Positions 18,247 through 26,181 of a stretch of DNA of 64,000 bases are shown here, one piece after another. The notes below the pieces were generated by a model. It made no database searches, was not told the DNA's origin, and saw only the letters and a program-made list of their open reading frames with translations. The stretch comes from Bradyrhizobiaceae bacterium (lineage in GTDB: Bacteria > Pseudomonadota > Alphaproteobacteria > Rhizobiales > Xanthobacteraceae). The stretch spans positions 52,146-116,145 of the forward strand of contig RXJJ01000003.1 in the NCBI GenBank assembly GCA_003963145.1, written 5' to 3'. Numbering within the stretch: the stretch's first letter is position 1; each line of letters starts with the position of its first letter. A program made the translations under genes and the position numbers.

Positions 18247-19074
18247 ATGCAGCGCCGCGTCATACCCGGTTTCGGATTAGCCCTCGGCACGACGCTGCTT
18301 TATCTCGGGGCCATCGTGCTGCTGCCGCTTGGCGCGTTGCTGCTCAAGGCATCGGGCATCGGCTTTGCCGGATTCTGGAATATCCTCTCCTCACCGCGCA
18401 CCCTCGCCTCGATCCGCGTCACGGTGTCGATGGCGCTGGTGGCAACCGCCTTCAACGCGGTTTATGGCCTGCTGCTGGCCTGGGTGCTGGCGCGTTACGA
18501 GTTTCCCGGCAAGCGCATTCTCGACGCGCTGGTCGATATCCCGTTCGCGCTGCCGACCGCCGTCGCGGGCCTCGCGCTGACGGCGCTGTTTGCCAAGAAC
18601 GGATGGTTCGGCGCGCCGCTCGACACTCTCGGCATTACGGTCGCCTACACGCCGCTTGGCATTGCGGTGGCGATGGCCTTTACCTCGATGCCCTTCGTGG
18701 TCCGCACCGTGCAGCCGGTGATCGCCGATCTCGGCGCGGAGGTTGAGGAAGCCGGCCGTTCGCTCGGCGCCAGCGATCTGCAGATTTTGCGAAAGGTGAT
18801 TTTTCCCGCGATCTTTCCGGCCTTTCTCGCGGGCTGCTCGCTCGCCTTTGCGCGCAGCCTCGGCGAATTCGGCGCGGTGATTTTCATTGCCGGCAACCAG
18901 CCGCTGCGCACCGAGATCGTGGCGCTGCTGACTTTCATCCGGCTTGAGGAATACAACTATCAGGGTGCCGCCGCGATCGCGACGATCATGCTGGCAATGG
19001 CCTTCGCCATGCTGATCGTCACCAATCTCATTCAGGCGTGGAATCTGCGCTATCTCGGGCGCGGAGAGGTGTGA
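18247..19074 (+). CDS. cysT: Sulfate ABC transporter permease CysT
   Basis: The 275-aa inner-membrane protein has about six transmembrane helices and the permease coupling loop EEAGRSLGASDLQILRKVIFP near residues 165-190. It forms the sulfate channel with CysW. Its stop overlaps the ATG of cysW by one base (TGATG), indicating translational coupling. It lies 170 bp after sbp. Confidence 0.93.
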   Translation: MQRRVIPGFGLALGTTLLYLGAIVLLPLGALLLKASGIGFAGFWNILSSPRTLASIRVTVSMALVATAFNAVYGLLLAWVLARYEFPGKRILDALVDIPFALPTAVAGLALTALFAKNGWFGAPLDTLGITVAYTPLGIAVAMAFTSMPFVVRTVQPVIADLGAEVEEAGRSLGASDLQILRKVIFPAIFPAFLAGCSLAFARSLGEFGAVIFIAGNQPLRTEIVALLTFIRLEEYNYQGAAAIATIMLAMAFAMLIVTNLIQAWNLRYLGRGEV

Positions 19075-19973
19075 TGACGGACGTCTCCACGGGCACCAGC
19101 CGGCAGACAGCCAGCAGCCGTCAGGCGGAATGGATGCAGGCGCCGGTCGGCGGCGGGCCGGTCACCAGGCCGCTCGTGCTCGGCACCGTGCTTTTGATCT
19201 CGCTGCTGTTCCTGGTGGTGCCTCTCGTTCTGATCGTGGTCTCCGCCTTTGCCTCGGGCGCCGGTGTGTTTCTCAAAAATCTCACCGAGCCGACGATGCT
19301 GCACGCCATCGGGCTGACGCTGCTGGTCGCGCTGCTTGTCGTACCCGTCAACATCCTGTTCGGCATGGCGGCGGCATGGACCGTGACGAAATACACGTTC
19401 CCCGGCCGCACCCTTCTGATCGCGCTGATCGAACTGCCCTATTCGATCTCGCCGATCGTCGCCGGCGTGGCCTATCTGTTCGTGTACGGATCGCAGGGCC
19501 TGTTCGGGCCGCTGCTCGAAGAGCTCGGCATCAAGATCATGTTCGCGCTGCCCGCGATCTTTCTGGCCAGCCTGTTCGTGACCGCGCCTTTCGTCGCGCG
19601 CGAACTGATCCCGCTGATGCAGGTGCAGGGCACCGACGAGGAGGAAGCCGCCGTGACCCTCGGCGCGTCCGGCCTGCAGACGTTCTGGCGCGTCACGGTG
19701 CCGAACGTGAAGTGGGCCGTGGTGTATGGCGCCATTCTCTGCAATGCCCGGGTAATGGGCGAATTCGGCGCGGTTTCCGTCGTTTCCGGCAATATCCGCG
19801 GCCAGACCACGACCCTGCCGCTCCAGATCGAACTGCTCTATCAGGATTATAACGTCGCCGGGGCCTTTGCCGCCGCCACCGTGCTGACCGGCGTCGCCTT
19901 CCTGACCATCATTATCAAGATCGCGGTCGAACGCATGGAGCGGCGGACCGACGAGACGCAGCAGCAAGGCTGA
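19074..19973 (+). CDS. cysW: Sulfate ABC transporter permease CysW
   Basis: The 299-aa permease partner of CysT has six predicted transmembrane helices and an EAA coupling loop (EEEAAVTLGASGLQTFWRVTVPN). The N-terminal 25 residues are polar and longer than usual. The start at 19074 overlaps the cysT stop. In many bacteria cysA follows directly; here the next gene is the unrelated glcB, and cysA is on the other strand at 11.6 kb. Confidence 0.93.
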   Translation: MTDVSTGTSRQTASSRQAEWMQAPVGGGPVTRPLVLGTVLLISLLFLVVPLVLIVVSAFASGAGVFLKNLTEPTMLHAIGLTLLVALLVVPVNILFGMAAAWTVTKYTFPGRTLLIALIELPYSISPIVAGVAYLFVYGSQGLFGPLLEELGIKIMFALPAIFLASLFVTAPFVARELIPLMQVQGTDEEEAAVTLGASGLQTFWRVTVPNVKWAVVYGAILCNARVMGEFGAVSVVSGNIRGQTTTLPLQIELLYQDYNVAGAFAAATVLTGVAFLTIIIKIAVERMERRTDETQQQG

Positions 19974-20210
19974 CGCGCTAAGGCAGGGCGGGCCGGCGCA
20001 GCCATCCGCCTCACAAGAATGACTTTTTGACACGATTTTTCGGAAATCGAAGCCACCCCGACCGTCATTGGTATTATATGTGCCATGCAGCAAACCGCTT
20101 CTCAAGGAAGCGGCTTTGACGCTAAGACTATTCTGAACGTTGGCTTTTTTGCCTGCTCGCATTCCATTTTCCGAAACGGGCGTGCAGGCCTTCCGTGAGA
20201 AACATTTGCA

Positions 20211-22370
20211 ATGAAACGCATCGATGCCAGCGGCCTGCAGGTCGCGCCCGTTCTGTATGACTTTGTCGAAAAGGAAGCCATTCCGGGCAGCGGAGTGACC
20301 TCCGGCCAGTTCTGGGGCGGTCTGGCCGCAGTGCTGCGCGATCTTGCTCCGACCAACAAGGCGCTGCTCGACCAGCGCGACGCGCTTCAGGCGAAAATCG
20401 ACGAATGGCATCGCGCCAACAAGGGCAAGCGCTTCGACATGGACGCCTACATGGCGTTCCTGAAGGAGATCGGCTACCTGCTGCCGGAACCGCAGACCCA
20501 GCAGGTCACGACCGCCAATGTCGACGACGAGATCGCGACCCTCTGTGGCCCGCAGCTCGTGGTGCCGCTGACCAATGCGCGCTATTCGCTCAACGCGGCG
20601 AATGCCCGCTGGGGCAGCCTTTACGATGCCTTCTATGGCACCGACGCCATTCCCTTCGCCGAGGGTGAGCGGGGCGGCGGCTTCAACAAGGCGCGCGGCG
20701 ACAAGGTGATCGCAAAGGCCAAGGGTCTGCTCGACAGCTTCGTGCCGCTGGCATCCGGCTCGCATGCCGACGTGACCTCCTACGTTATCGAGGGCGGCGC
20801 GCTCAAAGCCAAGCTCGCAAACGGCCAGACCACGACGCTGAAGGATCCGAAGCAGTTCGCCGGCTATCTCGGTGAACCCGCCGCGCCGTCCAGCATCGTT
20901 CTGGTCAATCACGGTCTGCACATCGACGTGAAAATCGATCGCACCACCGTCATCGGCAAGAACGACCCCGCCGGCGTGTCGGACATGATCATCGAGGCGG
21001 CGCTCAGCACGATCCTCGACATGGAAGACAGCGTCGCCGCCGTCGATGCCGACGACAAGGTGCTGGTCTATCGCAACACGCTCGGCCTCATGAACGGTAC
21101 GCTTTCCGCCACCTTCAAGAAGGGCGGCAAGGAGATGACGCGCAAGCTCAATACCGACCGGGTTTATAAAAAGCCGGACGGCGGCGAATTGACGCTCAAC
21201 GGCCGAAGCCTGCTGCTGATGCGCAATGTCGGCATGCATGTCTATACCGACGCAGTGCTGGATTCAGCCGGCCATGAAATTCCCGAGACCATCCTCGATG
21301 CCGCGATCTCGGCGCTGCTGGCGCTTCACGACCTGAAGGCGAAGCGCAACAGCCGCAAGGGCTCGGTCTATATCGTCAAGCCGAAGATGCACGGACCCGC
21401 CGAGGTCGCGTTCGCCGTCGAACTGTTCGGCCGGGTCGAGCAGATGCTGTCGATACCGAAGAACACCCTGAAAATCGGCATCATGGACGAGGAGCGCCGC
21501 ACCAGCGCCAACCTGAAAGCCGCGATTCAGAACGCGTCGGAACGGGTGTTCTTCATCAACACCGGCTTCCTCGACCGCACCGGCGACGAGATTCATACCT
21601 CGATCGAGGCCGGCCCGATGATCCGCAAAACGGACATGAAGGCGACGCCCTGGATCAAGGCCTATGAGGACTGGAACGTCGATAACGGCCTTGTCACCGG
21701 TCTGCCCGGACACGCGCAGATCGGCAAGGGCATGTGGGCCGCACCGGAAGCGATGGCGGACATGCTGACGCAGAAGATCGGTCATCCGCAGGCCGGCGCC
21801 AACACCGCATGGGTGCCCTCGCCGACCGCGGCGACGCTCCACGCGCTGCATTATCACATGGTCGACGTGGTGGCCCGCCAGCGCGAACTGAAGGGCCATC
21901 CGCGCGCCAAGCTCACCGATCTGCTGACCATTCCGGTGTCGAACTCGAACTGGTCGCCGGAGGACGTGCAGCAGGAGATCGACAACAACTGCCAGGGCAT
22001 TCTCGGCTACGTGGTGCGCTGGATGGATCAGGGCATCGGCTGTTCGACCGTGCCGGACATCAACAATGTCGGTCTGATGGAAGACCGCGCGACGCTGCGC
22101 ATCTCCAGCCAGCATCTGGCGAACTGGCTGCATCACGGCATCGTCACGCCCGAGCAGGTGATGGAATCGCTCAAGCGCATGGCCGCCGTGGTCGACAAGC
22201 AGAATGCGGGCGATCCGCTTTACAAGCCGATGGCGCCGAAATTCGACGGCATCGCTTTCCAGGCCGCGTGCGATCTGGTGTTCAAGGGCCGCGAGCAGCC
22301 CAACGGCTATACCGAATTCATCCTGCACCAGCGCCGCAAACAGGTGAAGGCGGCCGAACTCGCCGGCTAG
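20211..22370 (+). CDS. glcB: Malate synthase G
   Basis: The 719-aa enzyme condenses glyoxylate and acetyl-CoA to malate in the glyoxylate cycle. The length matches the G isoform. Characteristic segments include [22 protein letters not shown], the catalytic loop [28 protein letters not shown] and the C-terminal [22 protein letters not shown]. It is a single-gene unit ending in a strong terminator. The 237-bp upstream region holds a gtattatatg stretch that could be a -10 element, but no clear promoter or riboswitch. No isocitrate lyase gene is nearby. Confidence 0.95.
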   Translation: MKRIDASGLQVAPVLYDFVEKEAIPGSGVTSGQFWGGLAAVLRDLAPTNKALLDQRDALQAKIDEWHRANKGKRFDMDAYMAFLKEIGYLLPEPQTQQVTTANVDDEIATLCGPQLVVPLTNARYSLNAANARWGSLYDAFYGTDAIPFAEGERGGGFNKARGDKVIAKAKGLLDSFVPLASGSHADVTSYVIEGGALKAKLANGQTTTLKDPKQFAGYLGEPAAPSSIVLVNHGLHIDVKIDRTTVIGKNDPAGVSDMIIEAALSTILDMEDSVAAVDADDKVLVYRNTLGLMNGTLSATFKKGGKEMTRKLNTDRVYKKPDGGELTLNGRSLLLMRNVGMHVYTDAVLDSAGHEIPETILDAAISALLALHDLKAKRNSRKGSVYIVKPKMHGPAEVAFAVELFGRVEQMLSIPKNTLKIGIMDEERRTSANLKAAIQNASERVFFINTGFLDRTGDEIHTSIEAGPMIRKTDMKATPWIKAYEDWNVDNGLVTGLPGHAQIGKGMWAAPEAMADMLTQKIGHPQAGANTAWVPSPTAATLHALHYHMVDVVARQRELKGHPRAKLTDLLTIPVSNSNWSPEDVQQEIDNNCQGILGYVVRWMDQGIGCSTVPDINNVGLMEDRATLRISSQHLANWLHHGIVTPEQVMESLKRMAAVVDKQNAGDPLYKPMAPKFDGIAFQAACDLVFKGREQPNGYTEFILHQRRKQVKAAELAG

Positions 22371-22392
22371 CCAGCCACGCGAACACGACAGC

Positions 22393-22426
22393 AAAATCCC
22401 GGCCGGGTTACCCGGCCGGGATTTTT
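22393..22426 (+). terminator. Rho-independent terminator after glcB
   Basis: A perfect 15-bp stem (aaaatcccggccggg and its complement) with a three-base loop is followed by a T run. The A run on the other side means it can also terminate the convergent 53-aa gene. Confidence 0.9.
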
Positions 22427-22430
22427 GTTT

Positions 22431-22592
22431 TCAGAATACCGCGATGTATTTAAGCAGCGACAGGACGCCGATAATAATAACGACAATACGGATAATCTGC
22501 TTCGCTCGCCCGTCGATGGGCAGGATATTGACCAGATAAAGCACGAGAATGATCACCACGAAGGTGATGAGAATACTGATCAGCAACGACAT
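22431..22592 (-). CDS. Small two-helix membrane protein (Thivi_2564-like)
   Basis: The 53-aa protein starts MSLLISILITFVVIILVLY, has a short polar turn (NILPIDGRAKQI) and a second hydrophobic segment (IVVIIIGVLSLL). The pattern matches the small Thivi_2564 membrane family, of unknown function. The gene is convergent with glcB and ends against its terminator. An exact EcfG-type promoter (GGAAC-N17-CGTT) lies 62 bases upstream, so it is probably a general-stress gene. The hydrophobic alternation, the fit to a known small family and the promoter support it being real. Confidence 0.72.
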   Translation of the reverse strand: MSLLISILITFVVIILVLYLVNILPIDGRAKQIIRIVVIIIGVLSLLKYIAVF

Positions 22593-22654
22593 GTCGGCCC
22601 CTCGCCAATGAGTTTCAGGACAACCGCGCGTGTCAGCGCGGCCCGGTGAAACTC

Positions 22655-22680
22655 AACGACAATGCGGGGGGGTTGGTTCC
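22655..22680 (-). promoter_or_regulatory. EcfG-type promoter for the 53-aa membrane protein
   Basis: On the minus strand GGAAC (22680-22676) is followed by 17 bases and CGTT (22658-22655). This matches the general stress sigma factor consensus exactly. The -10 ends 62 bases before the ATG at 22592. Confidence 0.65.
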
Positions 22681-22695
22681 CTTTCAGGAACACAG

Positions 22696-23394
22696 TTAGC
22701 GCGAGGCCTTCGCCGGTTTGCGCTTGTATTGCGCGGAAACGGAACCTGGCGCTGGCGACAATTTCAGTTCGTTGTTGCGCCCGCGATCGCCCACCACCAT
22801 CAGGCCGTCGGCACTGGCAACGATATCGCCACGGCGCAGGGTCGGATCATCCTCGATCTTGATCGTGGCCAGCCCGCCCGTGCCGGCGCCGCCACAGGTG
22901 CAATTATCCACCAGTTCATTGCGGTAGCGAAAGGCGTTTGGGATCGCCGAGTACAGCTTGCCCTGCTCGTTCGAGGCATTGTCGATCGACGGGCCCCGGA
23001 AAATCTTGGTCTCGGCGGCCGGACAGAAATTGTGGCAGGCGTCCGCGGCGCTTTGCCCGTTCCGCGCCACCACGGGGAAATACCGGCCGTCGCAGGTGCG
23101 CACGCAAAATGAATCGCTGGAACGGGAAATGATCACGCGCTTGGGCTGTGTCAGACCGAACAGATCGCTGAAAAAGTCTCCGCTCGCATCCGGCACCGCC
23201 TGCGACGAAGCCTGGGACGACGAAGACTGGGACGAGGCCAGCTTTGGATCGGAACTCCCGCCCAACAACACCGAAAAAAAGTCTCGCGGACCGGCCTTGG
23301 CAACCTCGACGCTGGGCCATGCCAGCACAAGAACGGCCGCGGTCGCCCGAACCATCCGCCGTGTTGCCGCCCCTACCGTCGATCTCAAAAGCAC
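22696..23394 (-). CDS. DUF2865 family exported protein, copy 1
   Basis: The 232-aa protein has a signal peptide (hydrophobic segment near 14-32, ending VAKAG) and a Ser/Gln-rich linker. The DUF2865 core follows: SFCVRTCDGRYFPV near 93-106, CHNFC, NAFRYRNEL and CTCGG, then a DDPTLRRGDIV segment. Six cysteines are conserved with the next gene, suggesting disulfides in the periplasm. Function is unknown; the family is largely confined to Rhizobiales. It is the downstream member of a tandem pair on the minus strand with a 148-bp gap. Confidence 0.82.
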   Translation of the reverse strand: MLLRSTVGAATRRMVRATAAVLVLAWPSVEVAKAGPRDFFSVLLGGSSDPKLASSQSSSSQASSQAVPDASGDFFSDLFGLTQPKRVIISRSSDSFCVRTCDGRYFPVVARNGQSAADACHNFCPAAETKIFRGPSIDNASNEQGKLYSAIPNAFRYRNELVDNCTCGGAGTGGLATIKIEDDPTLRRGDIVASADGLMVVGDRGRNNELKLSPAPGSVSAQYKRKPAKASR

Positions 23395-23542
23395 TTCGAC
23401 GCCCCGCCTCGATCAGATCCATTGAAACGGATGACTATTGCCGTTCCGCTTTGATCTTCTGTGACACCGCAGCCCACGACAATCCCACTGAAGAAGCCTT
23501 CGCGCCTTGCGTCGCACGCTTAGCGCACATTCTCCTTTTTCG

Positions 23543-24205
23543 CTACTGCGCAGCAACGACCGGCAGGCGAGTCAGGGGCAGCCGGGTCGAACGGGCCACA
23601 CTGTGGTTAGCCGCGACGTTGCGCCTGTCGCCGCCGCTGGCTGCCAATGCGCCGTCCGCTCCGGCCACGAGATCGCCCTTCCGCAGAGTCGGATCGTCCT
23701 GAATGTTGATTTTGGCCAGGCCTCCGCTGTCCTTGCCGTTGCAGGTGCAGCCGCCGACAAGCTCGGTGCGATAGCGGAATGCGTTGGGAAGCGACGAATA
23801 GGATTTGCCGGTATCGGCGGACGTGGCGTAGTCGATCGAGCCACCGACATAGACTTTAGTTTCACTGGCGGGACAGAAGCTTTTGCAGGTTGCCGCGCGG
23901 GTCTGGCCGCCCGTCGCCGGCACCGGGAAATAGCGGCCATCGCAGGTACGTACGCAAAAAGCCGTACCGCTTGAGGCCATGCGCGGCGGGCTGTTGGGCG
24001 TGCCGGGATCAACAGGGCCTGGCGACGACTCGGAAGCATAAGGCAGCGCCTTTGGCTGCGGGGGCGGCGATGGCGGCGCAGCGCCGAAGACCCCGAACAG
24101 CGAGGAGAAAAAATCTCCCGCATGCGCCGGAAGAGATCCGAACGCCAATAGCGCGGCGACAGCGGCCGTTCCCACAAACCTGTTTGTCAGTCCGATGCCC
24201 GTCAT
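23543..24205 (-). CDS. DUF2865 family exported protein, copy 2
   Basis: The 220-aa protein is a paralogue of the preceding entry. It has a signal peptide (AALLAFGSLPAHAG), a DFFSSLFG segment like the DFFSVLLG and DFFSDLFG segments of copy 1, a proline-rich linker, and the same core: AFCVRTCDGRYFPV, CKSFC, NAFRYRTEL, CTCNG and DDPTLRKGDLV. All six cysteines align. The C-terminal tail differs between copies. The pair must have arisen by duplication followed by divergence in linker and tail. No function is known. Confidence 0.82.
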   Translation of the reverse strand: MTGIGLTNRFVGTAAVAALLAFGSLPAHAGDFFSSLFGVFGAAPPSPPPQPKALPYASESSPGPVDPGTPNSPPRMASSGTAFCVRTCDGRYFPVPATGGQTRAATCKSFCPASETKVYVGGSIDYATSADTGKSYSSLPNAFRYRTELVGGCTCNGKDSGGLAKINIQDDPTLRKGDLVAGADGALAASGGDRRNVAANHSVARSTRLPLTRLPVVAAQ

Positions 24206-24579
24206 GAGTCACCCGATACATCACCTCATCCGGAAAGCCCGTCTGATCTAGGGCAACAGGCTTAACGAAAGTCCGGCACGCGACATCACGCGCCGCATCA
24301 CGTGCAGCGCTGGTTGTCGCGACGTTGACCTTCGATGCGGCATTTTCGTCGAATTGCGCCGAAGCTTGCCGCAGGGCTTTCACTTTCCGATGTTTAACCA
24401 ACACGGCTGCGGCTCCGCAGTTCCGCGAGTACGGTAAATATGGAAATCCCCCTGCAAATTCAGGATATTTGACACCCGTCAATGCGCCCCAATGCCGCCG
24501 CCTGCGAGATTGGGCATTGCGGAACGAACCCATTGCGGTCACGTTTGTGCAGCACCTATTCCTTTTCAGGAGTCCCTTT
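24206..24579. other. 374-bp intergenic region with an EcfG promoter at its right end
   Basis: This region separates the divergent DUF2865 and DUF883 genes. Apart from the EcfG-type promoter at 24521-24545 and a ribosome site (caggag, 24567-24572), I see no reading frame with coding character and no RNA gene. Several short inverted GC stretches (for example around 24405-24425) could be hairpins. Confidence 0.5.
24521..24545 (+). promoter_or_regulatory. EcfG-type promoter for the DUF883/holin-like operon
   Basis: GGAAC (24521-24525), 16 bases, then CGTT (24542-24545) is an exact match to the alphaproteobacterial general-stress promoter. It lies 34 bases before the ATG at 24580, leaving room for a short leader with the ribosome site. 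Confidence 0.72.
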
Positions 24580-24948
24580 ATGTCGAGCAGCGATGGTGAA
24601 GACGCGATGAGAAACGCCGGTAAATCCGCCTATGACCGCCTTCAGAAGGATGTCGATTCCGTGAAAAACGATATTTCAGCCCTCGCCGACCAGATCGCCG
24701 AGGCTCTCAACACCATTTCCGGCGCCGCCCAGAAGCAGGCCCGGCAGGGCTACAAGCAGGCGCGTGCCAGCGTCGATTCGGCGATGTCGGAAGCCAGCGC
24801 ACGGGGCAGCGCCGCACTCGATGCCGCCTCCGAGGCTGCCGCCACGCTTGAGGATTCGCTCGAGGACGCCATTCATCAGAAGCCGCTTGCCGCAGTCGGT
24901 ATCGCGCTCGGCCTCGGCCTTCTGATCGGCCTCACTTGGCGGCGCTAG
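24580..24948 (+). CDS. DUF883 (ElaB/YqjD-like) membrane-anchored protein
   Basis: The 122-aa protein has an N-terminal amphipathic, coiled-coil-like region (residues 15-95, rich in Ala, Lys, Glu and Asp) and a single C-terminal transmembrane helix (PLAAVGIALGLGLLIGLTW) ending in two Arg. This is the layout of ElaB/YqjD proteins, which in E. coli are tail-anchored, ribosome-associated and stationary-phase induced. The start at 24580 has a caggag ribosome site. The EcfG promoter directly upstream agrees with a stress role. The next gene follows in the same direction. Confidence 0.85.
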   Translation: MSSSDGEDAMRNAGKSAYDRLQKDVDSVKNDISALADQIAEALNTISGAAQKQARQGYKQARASVDSAMSEASARGSAALDAASEAAATLEDSLEDAIHQKPLAAVGIALGLGLLIGLTWRR

Positions 24949-25070
24949 CCGCATTAAGCATGACCGAGGCTCGACACCGGCGGACTTGAGACGAGACGCC
25001 GGAAGTCGGCGGAATTGATGAACGTTCTGTGCCGAGCGATTGGCAGGCAGGCAATTCAAGGGCTGTTCCA

Positions 25071-25505
25071 ATGTTGCAAAAATTGCTCGACGACATCAGG
25101 GACGCGACGGGCAATGCCGTCCGGCTGACGTCGCTGGCCGCCGCGGCGGGCTTTTTTCTTTTTATCGCTCTCTGCTTCTTGTGCGCCGCCGCCTTCGTGG
25201 CCGTGCTCGAACGCTACGGCCTGCTCTATGCCTGCCTCGCGGGAGGGGGCGTGTTTTTCGCCGCGTCGCTGATCGCGACGATCTGCTATGCGGTCAGCAA
25301 AAACCGCCGCCCGCTGCCCAAACCGCCAGAAGAGAAATCCGCATTCCAGACCGCAATAGCGGATCCGATGGTCCTTGCGATGGGCTTGCAGGTTTTGCGC
25401 ACAGTCGGAGCGAAAAGGCTGATCCCGATCCTGGCCGTCGCAGGCGTTGCGATCGGCCTGATGGCACAGCGCCATCGCGGCAATGAGACATCACAGGACA
25501 AATAG
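25071..25505 (+). CDS. Holin-like (phage holin superfamily) small membrane protein
   Basis: The 144-aa protein has an N-terminal amphipathic helix and hydrophobic segments near residues 23-45, 51-74 and 116-131, separated by a basic/proline loop (KNRRPLPKPPEEK). Such proteins are often annotated as phage holin family or DUF1469, and in bacteria they commonly follow DUF883 genes, as here. There are no other phage genes, so it is probably a host stress-membrane protein. The ATG at 25071 is chosen; a GTG at 25029 would add 14 polar residues. A strong terminator follows. Confidence 0.78.
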   Translation: MLQKLLDDIRDATGNAVRLTSLAAAAGFFLFIALCFLCAAAFVAVLERYGLLYACLAGGGVFFAASLIATICYAVSKNRRPLPKPPEEKSAFQTAIADPMVLAMGLQVLRTVGAKRLIPILAVAGVAIGLMAQRHRGNETSQDK

Positions 25506-25512
25506 CCAAACG

Positions 25513-25540
25513 AAAAGGCGGCTTCGAAAGCCGCCTTTTT
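25513..25540 (+). terminator. Rho-independent terminator after the DUF883 operon
   Basis: The stem aaaaggcggctt pairs with aagccgcctttt around a short loop and is followed by T residues, eight bases after the stop codon. It is nearly symmetrical and may serve the convergent gene ending at 25569 as well. Confidence 0.88.
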
Positions 25541-25568
25541 CAGTTTTTCTTTTCACTGGCCGCTTTGG

Positions 25569-26015
25569 TCAGGTCACACAGCGCGAGGGCTGAAGCTGCC
25601 GCGCCACCGGCGTCAGCACGCTGACCGATGGCTCGCACGCCACTATGCGCGAACCGCTGTGCGGCGGAATGTTCTTCGCCTGCGGATTGTCGATCCGCAG
25701 GGCCGATCCGCTGGCCGCCGGCGCTTGCACCCGCGTGACAATCGACGTCGCTGGCACATTCGCAAGACGGAAGGACATGGTCACGCCGGCATGCTCGGCC
25801 GCCGGCGCACTTTCCCGATCGGCCTTGGCCGCGCGGTTGACGCTTGCCGCCGTGTCGTCATATGCGCGCGACGAAGCGTCCTGAAACGACTGCTCCGATG
25901 ACACGAGATTGCGCGGACCGAGCAAATCGTTGCCGGCGGCGACTTCCAGATGAACGGCGCCGAAAGCCAACGCCGCGGCCGCCGCTCCCAATACTCCCGA
26001 ACTGATCTGAACCAT
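25569..26015 (-). CDS. Hypothetical exported protein beside phyR
   Basis: The 148-aa protein starts MVQISSGVLGAAAAALAFG, a hydrophobic signal or anchor segment, followed by a polar, alanine-rich body with no recognised domain (SSEQSFQDASSRAYDDTAAS, then an Arg/Val region and a C-terminal CEPSVSVLTP). Two cysteines near the C-terminus could form a disulfide. The ATG at 26015 is preferred to one 12 codons earlier, because a one-mismatch EcfG promoter would place transcription start between them. It lies downstream of the phyR terminator. Function is unknown. Confidence 0.68.
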   Translation of the reverse strand: MVQISSGVLGAAAAALAFGAVHLEVAAGNDLLGPRNLVSSEQSFQDASSRAYDDTAASVNRAAKADRESAPAAEHAGVTMSFRLANVPATSIVTRVQAPAASGSALRIDNPQAKNIPPHSGSRIVACEPSVSVLTPVARQLQPSRCVT

Positions 26016-26046
26016 GGCTGTTACTCGCCTGAGTGATTGTCGATTT

Positions 26047-26071
26047 AACAAAGCGCTGAGCCATTGGTTCC
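26047..26071 (-). promoter_or_regulatory. Candidate EcfG-type promoter (one mismatch) for the exported protein
   Basis: On the minus strand GGAAC (26071-26067), 16 bases and TGTT (26050-26047) differ from consensus at one -10 base. The -10 ends 31 bases before the ATG at 26015, the same spacing as at the DUF883 gene. Confidence 0.45.
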
Positions 26072-26103
26072 GGCCGCCAGATAAACTGGCGCGGACGGCA
26101 AAG

Positions 26104-26130
26104 AAAAACCCGGATGCGACGCATCCGGGT
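26104..26130 (-). terminator. Rho-independent terminator after phyR
   Basis: Read on the minus strand, acccggatgcg and cgcatccgggt form an 11-bp stem followed by TTTTT, about 50 bases after the phyR stop. Confidence 0.85.
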
Positions 26131-26181
26131 CAGTTCGACAGCACGCGGCTTATCGCGCCACGCTTAAAAGGTAACGATGGT

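Noticed and set aside
18102-18290. 62-aa frame over the sbp-cysT intergenic repeat
   Set aside because: Its sequence is the translation of a palindromic repeat; such frames recur wherever the repeat does.
19050-21239. 729-aa open frame on the minus strand across cysW and glcB
   Set aside because: It spans two well-supported plus-strand genes and their intergenic region, with His/Gln/Arg-rich composition typical of shadow frames.
23426-23447. GGAAC...CGTT pair on the minus strand upstream of DUF2865 copy 1
   Set aside because: The spacer is 13 bases, too short for an EcfG promoter, although its location before a gene made it tempting.
25071-25505. Prophage remnant suggested by the holin-like protein
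   Set aside because: There is no endolysin, integrase, or structural gene nearby, and the protein is in an operon with a DUF883 gene under a stress promoter.
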